From Jeongeupia chitinilytica (GTDB lineage Bacteria; Pseudomonadota; Gammaproteobacteria; Burkholderiales; Chitinibacteraceae): a DNA stretch of 64,000 nt. Below are positions 8,301 through 16,289 of this stretch, piece after piece. Position 1 is the first letter of the stretch. Each line of letters begins with the position of its first letter. The stretch spans positions 124,001 through 188,000 of the forward strand of contig NZ_BMYO01000005.1 in assembly GCF_014652315.1 (NCBI RefSeq), given 5' to 3'. The notes beneath the pieces are model-generated. The model had not been told where the DNA came from. It ran no database searches and saw only the letters and a list, made by a program, of their open reading frames with translations. A program made the position numbers and the translations under genes.

Positions 8301-8805
8301 GGCCATGGGCATGAACGACTTCATTACCAAGCCGATCGACCCGCACCTGCTGTTCACCACGCTGCGCAAATGGGACCGGCGTTTCGACGTTGCCGTCGAC
8401 CCTGTACCGGTGGCGACCGCTCCGGTGGGGGCGACGGACGACGAGGTGCCGCGCATCGACGGGCTGGATGTCGACGGCGCGCTGCTGCGGCTGATGGGCC
8501 GCAAGCCGACCTACCTCAAGCTGCTGCGGAAGTTTTGCACCGATTACCCGGACATCGCCCGGCGCATCGCCGATGCCAAGTCCCGTGGCGACACGGTGCT
8601 GGCGGCAAGGCTGGCGCATTCGATCAAGTCGGTTGCGGCCACACTGGGTGCCGAGGCGCTGCGGATCATGTCGGCCCGGATCGAGGAGGGGCTGTCCACC
8701 GGTGCCGACATCGGTCCGGATCTGGTCGCCTTCGACGCCGAAGTCGTACGCCTGAGCGCGGCCATTCTTGCTGCCTTGCCGCCGGCCGAGGTCGGTGCCG
8801 AATGA
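5326..8805 (+). CDS. Hybrid sensor histidine kinase (PAS, HisKA, HATPase, REC-REC, Hpt)
   Basis: This 1159-residue membrane kinase has a helix at about 9-29, a roughly 295-residue periplasmic sensor region and a second helix at about 325-345. Then come a PAS domain (about 355-465), HisKA with His515 in SHEIRTP, and an HATPase with the GTGLGL box. Two receiver domains follow (Asp805 in FVDWKMPG, Asp950 in LMDLHMP), then a C-terminal Hpt domain with His1098 in LAHSIKS. The full His-Asp-His relay allows it to phosphorylate separate regulators; the upstream REC-EAL protein is the obvious partner. The periplasmic part has cache-like character, but its ligand is unknown. No HAMP domain is evident. 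Confidence 0.9.
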   Translation: MQFTLRPTVAWAATGVLILVAACLFSLKLIHDQARQFAASHLRASLDKTEPLLARWGETHAQEAHVLASQPEMARPVIALLNEPSAARRQQMFERLEARWQTGYLALGFSGLSIWTVDGVAVGASRKYVVGENATGDVRAVLERAAARDGAISRPIRSERPMPRRDRTMAKAGALYQLACAAVRDERALRGYICLRMDAEQMFSDLLAIGRAGRTGQAYAINAAGLLISPSRFNTLPGERDKEVWARVPGTTRGDGGATQQPTDPLTLMAASVIRNGRAELFDGYVGYRGEEVLGAGRWLDDMHMGLIVEEDASEVYSAYRLARNVILVMTGLAIALLALLTWASQRSRRQILSREQRFTSLIRNFPAAISVRDAAGRYLVANPYTQQLLGLSRREIIGRPCDDILPPAAAAEMRALDRQVFVSGEVLDTMTQESGERRYRVIRFPIPGCGTDIEAVGVVAIDVTEQLQTTQRLRELTDDLEAVVKVRTAELAAAKEQAETASQAKADFLANMSHEIRTPMNAMIGLSHLALQQQASPRARQYLERIRDSGQHLLGIVNDILDFSKIEAGELALNEADFALDQLVDHVISLVWEKAYDKGLEVLIQIDPDVPLGLVGDRLRIGQILINFVNNAVKFTPHGEVAIHIRVVDEIGRRLRVRFEVRDTGIGIPPHRRGALFKPFQQLDSSLAFNAEGTGLGLVISKRFAEAMGGHVGVESTVGVGSTFWLELDLQESEVRLPEHVQTFEADGRSVLVVDDNTSARRVLATMLRSMSFYVGEARSGDEAIQAILSADRAGRPYEFVFVDWKMPGMDGPAVAARIRDLGLQGSHPLLIALHPGRGGEVIDMPLSFSAIIDKPVTSSALLETLQTLIFPSYGDLEPDSRGGAWGPISEDFGSLRGLKVLLAEDNEVNQEVAVDLLSVVGVEVSIAKDGHAAVALASTGRFDVVLMDLHMPVLDGMDAAAHIRAQQALSTLPIVALTASAHTAIREKCLAMGMNDFITKPIDPHLLFTTLRKWDRRFDVAVDPVPVATAPVGATDDEVPRIDGLDVDGALLRLMGRKPTYLKLLRKFCTDYPDIARRIADAKSRGDTVLAARLAHSIKSVAATLGAEALRIMSARIEEGLSTGADIGPDLVAFDAEVVRLSAAILAALPPAEVGAE

Positions 8806-8835
8806 GCCGGGCACAGGATTTCGCGGGATAAATCG

Positions 8836-8845
8836 GGGTAGATAC
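8836..8845. promoter_or_regulatory. Possible half-site of the flagellar dyad upstream of flagellin
   Basis: GGGTAGATAC shares its first eight bases with the reverse complement of the flgA/flgB dyad. It lies about 120 bases before the flagellin start, a distance similar to that seen at fliE and flgB. The second half-site is missing, so this is weak. Confidence 0.25.
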
Positions 8846-8875
8846 GAAAATTATTTGATTCTGATTTAATGTTGG

Positions 8876-8885
8876 ACGACGTCGT
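8876..8885. promoter_or_regulatory. 10-bp palindrome upstream of flagellin
   Basis: ACGACGTCGT is a perfect palindrome 79 bases before the flagellin ATG. No clear sigma-28 or sigma-54 promoter was recognised in 8806-8963, so the role is unknown. Confidence 0.25.
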
Positions 8886-8963
8886 GTCGCCTTGTGTCAG
8901 TGACGGCATCTGAATGGATGTCGCTTCCAGAATGCTGAATCCACTGACAGAGGAAATTCCATC

Positions 8964-9827
8964 ATGCTGAGCCTGCACACCAACGCCGCTTCGCTGTCCA
9001 CCCAGAACAACCTGCACAACACCCAGAGCTCGCTGAGCACCTCGCTGAGCCGCCTCGGTACCGGTTACCGCATCAACTCGGCCATGGACGACGCGGCCGG
9101 CCTGCAGATCGCTACCCGTCTGAACGCACAGACCAGCGGCATGGCCGTGGCAATGCGCAACACCCAGAACGGCATCTCGATGATGCAGACCGCCGAAGGC
9201 GCGTTCAACGAAATGACCAACATCCTCACCCGGATGAAGGATCTGGCCACCCAGGCTGCCGACGCATCGTCGACCGCGACCGACCAGACCGCCATGCAGG
9301 CCGAGTACGACTCGCTCGGTCTCGAACTGTCGAACGTCATGAAGAACACCTCGTTCGGCGGCCAGTCGCTGCTGGACCCGACCGGCGGCAAGCTGGCCGG
9401 TGCCCTGAAGTTCCAGATCGGTGCCAGTGCTGCCGAAGTGATGGACGTTGACGTCAGCACCCAGCTGACCGCTGTCGATACCGCACTGACCGCCGTCAGC
9501 GGCAACTACACCGCTGCTGCAACCGGTACCGAGCTGACCGCAGCCGGTGGCGCCAACGGCCAGATCACCAAGCTGAGCACCGCGCTCGACAAGGTGGGCG
9601 AACTGCGTTCGGCCCTGGGTGCGAACTCCAACCGTCTCGACCACGTGTACAACAACCTGTCGAACATGAGCACCACGACGCAGGAAGCCCGTGGCCGCAT
9701 CATGGACGTCGACTACGCCAGCGAAACCGCCAACATGACCACGCACCAGATGCTGATGCAGGCCGGCACGTCGATGCTGAAGCAAAGCAACAGCATGTCG
9801 CAGCTCGTCATGTCGCTGATGCAGTAA
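8964..9827 (+). CDS. lafA: Lateral-type flagellin
   Basis: This 287-residue flagellin has both conserved ends: the N-terminal MLSLHTNAASL...LGTGYRIN and AMDDAAGLQIA stretches, and a C-terminal region ending in LKQSNSMSQLVMSLMQ. These fold together as the D0/D1 core of the filament. The start MLSLHTN is characteristic of lateral flagellins (LafA) rather than polar ones. The variable centre is short (about residues 150-200) and rich in Thr and Ala. A strong GAGGAA ribosome site precedes the ATG. The gene is monocistronic, between the kinase gene and a terminator. Export would use the FliS chaperone encoded further along the cluster. Confidence 0.95.
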   Translation: MLSLHTNAASLSTQNNLHNTQSSLSTSLSRLGTGYRINSAMDDAAGLQIATRLNAQTSGMAVAMRNTQNGISMMQTAEGAFNEMTNILTRMKDLATQAADASSTATDQTAMQAEYDSLGLELSNVMKNTSFGGQSLLDPTGGKLAGALKFQIGASAAEVMDVDVSTQLTAVDTALTAVSGNYTAAATGTELTAAGGANGQITKLSTALDKVGELRSALGANSNRLDHVYNNLSNMSTTTQEARGRIMDVDYASETANMTTHQMLMQAGTSMLKQSNSMSQLVMSLMQ

Positions 9828-9847
9828 ACGGCACTTCGCCTGTACCG

Positions 9848-9877
9848 AAAGCCAGCCGTTGTCACGGCTGGCTTTTT
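9848..9877 (+). terminator. Terminator of the flagellin gene
   Basis: GCCAGCCGT (9851-9859), TGTC loop, ACGGCTGGC (9864-9872), followed by T-rich sequence. Confidence 0.88.
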
Positions 9878-9895
9878 TCTTGACCGGAGCACCTC

Positions 9896-10858
9896 ATGAC
9901 CCCTGCGCTCAACCCGCTGTCGGCCCCCGTTGCCGCACCTTCCACCGGAGCCGCCACGCTGCCGCAAGGCGCGGCGCTGACCGTCGGCAGCCTGCTGCAG
10001 GTGACGATCGTGACCGGTCGCGAAGGCGACCGGCACCTGACCGGGCTGACCGACGCCGGCCAGCGGCTGGCCTTGCCGCAGCTCGCCGGGCGAGCGGTCG
10101 TTCCCGGTGACGTGCTGCTGCTGCGGGTGCTGGCAACCATGCCGCAGTTGCAACTGGCCGTGGTCGACGAAGCCCCGGCCGGCGCATCCGCGTCGGTGCC
10201 GCCGTCGTCCTATGCGATGCAGTCGGTCGATCAGCTCGCGTTGCGCCGGGTCGGCTGGGCCGCGCCCGACCTGATCGCTGTCGCGGCCGGCTGGCGCCTG
10301 CTGATGCAGACGCGCATGGCCACCGATGTCGATCCGCCGCAATTGCCGGGTGGTACGCCGCTGCCGGCCTGGCTGCTGCAGGCCGACGCCGGCGCCGCAT
10401 TGCAACGGCCGCACGAGATGGGCGAGACCCGATGGCTGTATCCGGCTTTTGCGTGGGGCGGACTGCCGCTGACGCTGGGCCTGCTCGAGCCCGACGACAA
10501 CACGCCGGTGCCGGAAGACGACGATGTCGAACCGGTGCTGTTGCTGACCGTGCAGTTGCCGGTGATCGGTCTGGTGGCGCTGGCGGTGATCCCGGCTGGC
10601 GTCGGCGTCAGGCTGCAGATCCGCGTGGCGTCGGTGACCGCCGGCGACCTGCTGCGCGCGCTCCAGCCTGCGCTGGCTGCAGCAACACTGCGCGCCGGCT
10701 GCACGCTGGTCGAGTGCCGGATCGGCACCGGGCGGGCGGGGCAGCGCGGAGGCTGGCGACTGCGGCGGCGTGCGGTGGCGCCGGGGTTGCTTGCGCCAAG
10801 GTTGTTCGACGTTGCCGCGCAGGTGTTGCAGGTACTGACCGTCGCGCATGCGCCGTAA
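9896..10858 (+). CDS. FliK-like flagellar protein of unknown role
   Basis: This 320-residue soluble protein has no signal peptide. The N-terminal part contains GSLLQVTIV...ALPQLAG...VVPGDVLLLRVL, a small beta-barrel-like pattern seen in hook-length control proteins. The C-terminal part (about 210-300) reads like a FliK C-terminal domain: beta strands around LLLTVQLPVIGLVAL and VRLQIRVA, then a helix and LRAGCTLVECRIG. A clearer FliK gene lies at 25956-27053, so this would be a second family member or a relative with another substrate-switch or assembly role. GGAGC precedes the ATG. It lies just after flagellin and converges on flhA. Confidence 0.55.
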   Translation: MTPALNPLSAPVAAPSTGAATLPQGAALTVGSLLQVTIVTGREGDRHLTGLTDAGQRLALPQLAGRAVVPGDVLLLRVLATMPQLQLAVVDEAPAGASASVPPSSYAMQSVDQLALRRVGWAAPDLIAVAAGWRLLMQTRMATDVDPPQLPGGTPLPAWLLQADAGAALQRPHEMGETRWLYPAFAWGGLPLTLGLLEPDDNTPVPEDDDVEPVLLLTVQLPVIGLVALAVIPAGVGVRLQIRVASVTAGDLLRALQPALAAATLRAGCTLVECRIGTGRAGQRGGWRLRRRAVAPGLLAPRLFDVAAQVLQVLTVAHAP

Positions 10859-10885
10859 GCGGTATCCGGCGCCGGTCGACGAACG

Positions 10886-12976
10886 TCAGCCCAGCGTGCC
10901 GACGATGCTGACGTCCTTGTTTTCCGGAATCTCGTTGTACGAGAGCACGGCCAGTCCCGGCGCGAACAGCCGGGCGTAGCGGGCCAGAATCGGCCGGATC
11001 TGCGGCATGACCAGCAGCAGCGGCGGCGTTGCCTGCTGTTTCATCTGCTCGCGGATGATCGGCATGTTGATCTGCAGCTGCGACAGCACATTCGGATCGA
11101 CCGGATAGCTGTCGAGTGCCGCCTTGCCGGTCTGCTGCGCCTGGCTCAGCGCGCCGAGCAGGATGTTCTCGAGCGCCGCGGTCAGGTTGAAGGCCTTCAT
11201 CTCCGGCTTCTGGCCGATCAGCCCGGTCACGATCTGCCGGCGCAGGGTGCAGCGGACTTCGGCGGCGAGCAGGATCGGGTCCTTGGTGGTTTCGGAGGCA
11301 TCGAGCAGCGTGGTGGCAATCGGTTCGATGTCCTTCAGCGAGACGCCTTCGGTCAGCAGCGTGCGGAACACCTTGAGCAACTGCGTGTGCGTCATGGCCT
11401 TTTCCAGCGCCGCGGCGAGCTTGGGCGACAGCGCGGCCAGCCGTTCGAGCAGCGCGGCCACGTCGTCGTGGCGGAACAGCTCGGGCAGGTATTCGCGGAT
11501 GACCTTGCTCAGGTGCGTGGCGACGACGCTCGGGCAGTCGACGACCTGATAGCCGAGGCCGAGCGCATGCGCCTTGTCTTCCGGCTGGATCCAGATTACC
11601 GGCAGGTTGTACGCCGGGTCCATGCCCGGAATGCCGTCGACCTCGCCGAACAGGTGCGGCGACGGAATCGCCATCAGCCGGTCGGCGTGGACTTCGGCCT
11701 GGACGATGGCCGAGCCGTTGAGCTGGATCACGTACTGCGACGGGTTGACGCCCAGATCGTCACGGACGCCGATCGGTGGCAGCAATACCCCGAGGGTATC
11801 GCCCAGGCTCTGGCGCACGCCCTGGGTCCGCTTGAGCAACGGCGCGCCATTGGCCTTGTCGATCATGCCGACCAGCTTGTAGCCGAGCGAGACCGTCAGG
11901 ACTTCGATGTAGGGAATGCTGGTCCAGTCGGGCTCCGCTTGCGGATTGCCGAGCAGCGCCTGCTCGATGGCCTGGGTATTGCTGCTCGGTGCCGCCGGCT
12001 CGCGCCCGGCCAGGCGCCATGCGACGTAGGCCAGCAGGATGGCGAAGGACAGGAAGGGCAGCCACGGCATGCCCGGGATGATGGCCAGCACGACCATCAT
12101 CGCCGCCGAGCTGTACAGTACCGTCGGCGAGGTCAGCAGCTGCGAGCCGACCTGCTGCTCCAGATCGCCGTTGGCATCGCTGACGCGGGTGACGATGATC
12201 GCCGCGGCCGCCGACAGCAGCAGCGCCGGAATCTGTGCGACCAGACCGTCGCCGATGGTCAGCAGTGCGTACTGCTTGAACGCTTCGGCGAAGCTCAGGT
12301 CGTGCATCAGTGCGCCGATGGCGACACCGCCGATCATGTTGATCAGCAGGATCAGGATGCCGGCGATCGCGTCGCCGCGGACGAACTTGGATGCGCCGTC
12401 CATTGCGCCGTGGAAGTCGGCTTCGGCTGCCACTTCACGGCGGCGGGCCTGCGCTTTTTCCTGATTGATCAGCCCGGCATTCAGGTCGGCGTCGATCGCC
12501 ATCTGCTTGCCCGGCAGCGCATCGAGCGTGAAGCGCGCCGACACTTCGGAGATTCGCTCGGCGCCCTTGGTGACGACGACGAAGTTGATGATCATCAGGA
12601 TGACGAACACCACCAGACCGACGACGAAGTTGCCGCCGATCACCACCTTGCCGAACGATTCGATCACCTGGCCGGCGGCGTGGGTGCCTTCGTGGCCGTG
12701 CAGCAGCACGACCCGGGTCGACGCGACGTTGAGCATCAGCCGCATCAGCGTCGTCGCGAGGATGATCGTCGGGAAGACCGAGAAGTCCAGCGGCCGCTTG
12801 ACCGACACGCTGCTGAGGATCACCACGATCGCCAGCACGATGTTGAACGTGAACAGCACGTCCAGCACCATCGGCGGCAGCGGCAGGATCAGCATCGACA
12901 GGATGGCCAGCAGGAACAGCGGCGTGGCGATTTTCTGCTTGGCGAGGTCGGCGAGGAGTCGGGTCAGGTCGTTCAT
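10886..12976 (-). CDS. flhA: Flagellar export apparatus protein FlhA
   Basis: This 696-residue protein, normal for FlhA, has about eight membrane helices in the first 320 residues and a large cytoplasmic domain after that. The conserved FHIPEP-family loop contains RLMLNVASTRVVLLHG and the ERISEVSARFTLDALPGKQM segment. FlhA forms the nonameric ring of the flagellar type III exporter, couples export to the proton gradient and docks substrate-chaperone complexes. Its ATG overlaps the flhB stop (ATGA), so translation is coupled. It is the last gene of the fliMNPQR-flhBA operon. Confidence 0.96.
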   Translation of the reverse strand: MNDLTRLLADLAKQKIATPLFLLAILSMLILPLPPMVLDVLFTFNIVLAIVVILSSVSVKRPLDFSVFPTIILATTLMRLMLNVASTRVVLLHGHEGTHAAGQVIESFGKVVIGGNFVVGLVVFVILMIINFVVVTKGAERISEVSARFTLDALPGKQMAIDADLNAGLINQEKAQARRREVAAEADFHGAMDGASKFVRGDAIAGILILLINMIGGVAIGALMHDLSFAEAFKQYALLTIGDGLVAQIPALLLSAAAAIIVTRVSDANGDLEQQVGSQLLTSPTVLYSSAAMMVVLAIIPGMPWLPFLSFAILLAYVAWRLAGREPAAPSSNTQAIEQALLGNPQAEPDWTSIPYIEVLTVSLGYKLVGMIDKANGAPLLKRTQGVRQSLGDTLGVLLPPIGVRDDLGVNPSQYVIQLNGSAIVQAEVHADRLMAIPSPHLFGEVDGIPGMDPAYNLPVIWIQPEDKAHALGLGYQVVDCPSVVATHLSKVIREYLPELFRHDDVAALLERLAALSPKLAAALEKAMTHTQLLKVFRTLLTEGVSLKDIEPIATTLLDASETTKDPILLAAEVRCTLRRQIVTGLIGQKPEMKAFNLTAALENILLGALSQAQQTGKAALDSYPVDPNVLSQLQINMPIIREQMKQQATPPLLLVMPQIRPILARYARLFAPGLAVLSYNEIPENKDVSIVGTLG

Positions 12977-14112
12977 GTTCGGGCCTTGGGCAACAGGTCT
13001 TCCGGAATGGTGAAGTCGGTCGGCATCGCGGGTTGCGACTTGCGCCGGCCGTGGCGGAAAGCGTCGAGCTGCAGCACGTAGGTCAGCACCTGCGCGACGG
13101 CGTTGTACAGCGCCGCCGGGATCTGCTGGTTGACCTGGCTGGTGTGGTAGATCGCCCGGGCGAGTGGCGGTAGCGGCAGCACTTCGATGTCGTGTTCCTT
13201 TGCCAGCTCGCGGATGTACAGCGCCATTTCGTCGACACCCTTGGCGACGACGAAGGGCGCTTCGGCGCGGTTCTCGTCGTACTTGAGTGCAACCGAGTAG
13301 TGGGTCGGATTGACGATGACGACGTCGGCGCCGGGCACCGCCTTGCGCAGGCTGCGCTGGGCGATCTGCCGCTGCAGCTGGCGGATGCGGTTGCGCACCT
13401 CGGGCCGGCCTTCGGATGTCTTGTATTCGTCCTTCTGCTCCTGCTTGGTCATGCGCTGGCTGCGCAGGAACAGCAGGATCTGCACCGGCAGGTCGATCAG
13501 CGCGAAGGCGATGAAGATCAGGCACAGCAGCATGATCGAATCCATCAGCAGATCGGCGCCGCGGGCAATCGCCAGTCCGAGCGGCAGGCCCTGCAACTGC
13601 AGGAAGTCGCCGACGCGCGACGTGCACACGTGCCAGATCAGCGCGCCGAGCACCACGGCCTTCAGGATCGACAGCCCGACCTGCGAGTAGTGCTTGGCCG
13701 AGACCATCCGGCCCAGGTTGGCCAGCGGATTCATCCGCTCGAACTTGGGCAGCCAGTGCGAGGCGTTGAAGACCCAGCCGCCGGGGATCATCCCGGCGAT
13801 GATGGCGGCCAGCGGCACGACACAGAGCGGCAGCACCATCTTGACCAGCAGCCACATTGTCACCGGAAACAGTGCGCTCCAGCTGTTGTCGAGCGCGCCG
13901 TCACCGGACACGTTGGCGAAACTGAGCACGAACAGCCGGCGGAAGTCCTCCAGATAGCCGGGCATCAGCACCAGCAGCAGCTTCAGGCTGGCGAAGATGC
14001 CGATCGCGGTCGCGACGTCGCGCGAACGGGCAACCTGACCCTGCTCGCGCGCCTTGCGCAGCTTCTGCGCCGAGGCCTTTTCGGACTTGTCGGCCGACGA
14101 CGCTTCAGCCAT
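12973..14112 (-). CDS. flhB: Flagellar export switch protein FlhB
   Basis: This 379-residue protein has four membrane helices and a cytoplasmic C-terminal domain. The autocleavage motif NPTH is present (Asn268-Pro269), so self-cleavage and the switch from rod/hook to filament export should work. The N-terminus has the usual charged EKTEKAT-like start (here SEKASAQKLRKAREQGQV). Beyond the core domain it extends about 25 residues with a basic RHGRRK patch. It overlaps fliR by 8 bases and flhA by 4. Confidence 0.96.
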   Translation of the reverse strand: MAEASSADKSEKASAQKLRKAREQGQVARSRDVATAIGIFASLKLLLVLMPGYLEDFRRLFVLSFANVSGDGALDNSWSALFPVTMWLLVKMVLPLCVVPLAAIIAGMIPGGWVFNASHWLPKFERMNPLANLGRMVSAKHYSQVGLSILKAVVLGALIWHVCTSRVGDFLQLQGLPLGLAIARGADLLMDSIMLLCLIFIAFALIDLPVQILLFLRSQRMTKQEQKDEYKTSEGRPEVRNRIRQLQRQIAQRSLRKAVPGADVVIVNPTHYSVALKYDENRAEAPFVVAKGVDEMALYIRELAKEHDIEVLPLPPLARAIYHTSQVNQQIPAALYNAVAQVLTYVLQLDAFRHGRRKSQPAMPTDFTIPEDLLPKART

Positions 14113-14887
14113 GCGGACCTGCCGCGAGCCGCTGGTTGAGCAGGTCGAGTACCTGTTCGGTCAGCCGGAGGTAGTGGTCGGGCAGCGTGCGGATCAGCAT
14201 CGCCAGCATGAACAGGCCGAACAGCGTGACTACCGAGAAGCCGAGCGAGAACAGGTTCAGCGTCGGCGCGACGCGGTTGAGCAGACCGAAGCCGAGCTGG
14301 ACGACCATGGCCGAGAAGATCACCGGGATCGCCAGCAGCAGTGCCGCCGAAAACACCCAGGCGACGTTGTAGGCGATGTCCTGCAAGGACAGCAGGTCGA
14401 TGCCGCCACCGACGGGCCAGCGGGCAAAGCTGGTGTAGACGATGTTGACGAGCACCAGATGCCCGTCAATCGAGAAGAACACCAGAATGCACAGGATGTA
14501 GAGCAGGCTCGACACGACGTCGGACGACGAGCCGTTCATGGGGTCGTTCATCACCGCCATGCTCAGCCCCATCTGCGACGAGGTGACGAATCCGAGCAGC
14601 ATGATCGCCGCCATGCTCAGGTGGAACGCCAGCCCGAACACCGCGCCGATGACGACCTGTTCGATCGCGACGACGATGCCGCGCGCCGAGAACGGGTCGA
14701 TGTGCGTCGCAGCCTGCAGCGCCGGCAGGGTCACGATCGCCAGTCCGAGCGCAAGCAGCACCCGCACGCGTACCGGCACCATGCCGTCACCGAGGATGGG
14801 CGCCATCGAGAACGCCGCCATGAAGCGGCAGAACGGCCACCACACCGCGGCGAGCAGGTCGGGAAGCGCCTTGGCGATCGCGTCCAT
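14105..14887 (-). CDS. fliR: Flagellar export gate protein FliR
   Basis: This 260-residue, very hydrophobic protein matches FliR in length and pattern, including QMGLSMAVMNDPMNG, the family's conserved cytoplasmic stretch. With FliP and FliQ it builds the export gate in the basal body. The ATG at 14887 gives the normal N-terminus; the frame is open 26 codons further upstream, but that part overlaps fliQ and lacks similarity. It overlaps flhB by 8 bases. Confidence 0.95.
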   Translation of the reverse strand: MDAIAKALPDLLAAVWWPFCRFMAAFSMAPILGDGMVPVRVRVLLALGLAIVTLPALQAATHIDPFSARGIVVAIEQVVIGAVFGLAFHLSMAAIMLLGFVTSSQMGLSMAVMNDPMNGSSSDVVSSLLYILCILVFFSIDGHLVLVNIVYTSFARWPVGGGIDLLSLQDIAYNVAWVFSAALLLAIPVIFSAMVVQLGFGLLNRVAPTLNLFSLGFSVVTLFGLFMLAMLIRTLPDHYLRLTEQVLDLLNQRLAAGPHG

Positions 14888-14895
14888 TGGCGGAA

Positions 14896-15168
14896 TCAGC
14901 CGACCAGTTGCGCCGCGCGCTGGAAGATTTCCACGCAGAAATCCATCAGGTAGCTGGTGATCCACGAACCGGCAAGGCTCAGCGCCAGCAGCGTCACCAG
15001 CAGCCGGGGCAGGAAGCTCAGCGTCTGCTCGTTGATCTGCGTGGCGGCCTGGAACAGGCTGACCAGCAGACCGACGATCAGCCCCGGCGCCACCAGTACG
15101 GTGACGAGCAGCATCACCGCGTGCAGCGCGGAGGTAACGACGTCGACGGCGATATCGGGAGTCAACAT
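14896..15168 (-). CDS. fliQ: Flagellar export gate protein FliQ
   Basis: This 90-residue protein has two membrane helices and the conserved FQAATQINEQTLSF loop between them. It is part of the FliPQR gate. It starts directly after the fliP stop with no gap, which points to translational coupling. Confidence 0.95.
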   Translation of the reverse strand: MLTPDIAVDVVTSALHAVMLLVTVLVAPGLIVGLLVSLFQAATQINEQTLSFLPRLLVTLLALSLAGSWITSYLMDFCVEIFQRAAQLVG

Positions 15169-15921
15169 TCAGTAGGCCTGTATGCTGGAAACGAGGGTGT
15201 TGACGGTCAGCGTCCAGCCGTCGACGAGCACGAACATCAGGAGCTTGAGCGGCAGCGAGATCACCAGCGGCGAAAGCATCATCATCCCCATCGCCATCAG
15301 CACCGACGACACGACAAGGTCGATGACGAGGAAGGGGATGAACAGCATGCAGCCGATCTGGAATGCGGTTTTCAGCTCGCTGAGCACGAAGGCGGCAAGC
15401 TTGACCGTGAACGAGTAGTCGGCCGGCTTCGCAACCGGCGGCTCGCCGGCCAGCTTGGCCACCTGCAGCAGTGCGCTCTTGCCGGTCTGCGCCAGCATGA
15501 AGCGCGAGACCGGTGCTTCGGCGATCAGCAGTGCTTCCTGCATGCCGATCTTGTCGGCGTCGTAGGGCACGAAGGCCTTGTTCCAGACTTCCAGCCCCAC
15601 CGGCCGCATCACCAGCAGCGTCAGGATCAGCGCCACGCCGGTGACGATGCGGTTGGGCAGGCCCTGTTGCAGCCCGAGCGCCTGACGCAGCAGCGACAGC
15701 ACGATCACGAAGCGGGTGAAGCTCGTCATCATCAACACCATCACGGGCAGCAGCCCGAGCAGCGTCATGATGATCAGCACCTGCGTCTTGACGGTGAAGT
15801 CGGTCGACGCGCCGCCGCTGCCGGCGCTGAACAGCGGCACCGACGCCGCGACGGCGGGGTGGGCGAGCAGGGCGGCGGTCGCGCCCAGCAGCGCCAGCCG
15901 GATCAGGCCGTGCCGGGTCAT
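15169..15921 (-). CDS. fliP: Flagellar export gate protein FliP
   Basis: This 250-residue protein has a cleavable N-terminal signal peptide (basic start, hydrophobic stretch, AVAAS) as in most FliP, then four membrane segments. Family motifs MTSFTRFVIVLSLLRQALG and MLSPLVISLPLKLLMF are intact. The ATG overlaps the fliN stop as ATGA. No fliO lies between fliN and fliP, where it stands in polar and peritrichous systems. Confidence 0.95.
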   Translation of the reverse strand: MTRHGLIRLALLGATAALLAHPAVAASVPLFSAGSGGASTDFTVKTQVLIIMTLLGLLPVMVLMMTSFTRFVIVLSLLRQALGLQQGLPNRIVTGVALILTLLVMRPVGLEVWNKAFVPYDADKIGMQEALLIAEAPVSRFMLAQTGKSALLQVAKLAGEPPVAKPADYSFTVKLAAFVLSELKTAFQIGCMLFIPFLVIDLVVSSVLMAMGMMMLSPLVISLPLKLLMFVLVDGWTLTVNTLVSSIQAY

Positions 15922-16286
15922 GGTGCGAGCGTGTCCAGATCGAGGTGTTCCATCTCGACGACCTTGAGGCCGTAGTTCTCGCCCGAGACCACGACTTCGG
16001 CGCGACCGACCGGCGTGCCGTTGACCTTGATCACCAGCGGCTCGCCGGCGAGCTTGTTGAGCTCGAGTACCGAACCCTGTTCGATCGCCAGCAGCTCGTA
16101 CAGCGAGATTTTGGTCGAGCCGACCTCGAGCGTCACGGTGACCGGAATCTTGCGCAGCATCTGCGAGAGGTCGCGGCGCGGTTTGGCCGGTGCTGCGGGC
16201 GTTTCGGCCGGCTCGTCGAACAGCGCGTCGTCCGGAATGACGCCATCGAGCATGGTGTTGAGGTCGATCTGATCGCTGATGTCCAT
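15918..16286 (-). CDS. fliN: Flagellar motor switch protein FliN
   Basis: This 122-residue protein has an acidic N-terminal tail and a C-terminal SpoA domain (about 45-118) with the KIPVTVTLEVG and GSVLELNKLAGEPLVIKVNG motifs. FliN forms the lower C-ring, binds FliH and sets rotor switching. It is 3 bases downstream of fliM and overlaps fliP. Confidence 0.95.
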   Translation of the reverse strand: MDISDQIDLNTMLDGVIPDDALFDEPAETPAAPAKPRRDLSQMLRKIPVTVTLEVGSTKISLYELLAIEQGSVLELNKLAGEPLVIKVNGTPVGRAEVVVSGENYGLKVVEMEHLDLDTLAP

Positions 16287-16289
16287 GAC

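Noticed and set aside
8871..8891. Sigma-54 promoter before flagellin
   Set aside because: A TTGG is present, but no GC doublet occurs ten bases after its GG.
15918..15921. A missed fliO gene between fliN and fliP
   Set aside because: fliN and fliP overlap by 4 bases, so there is no room for it.
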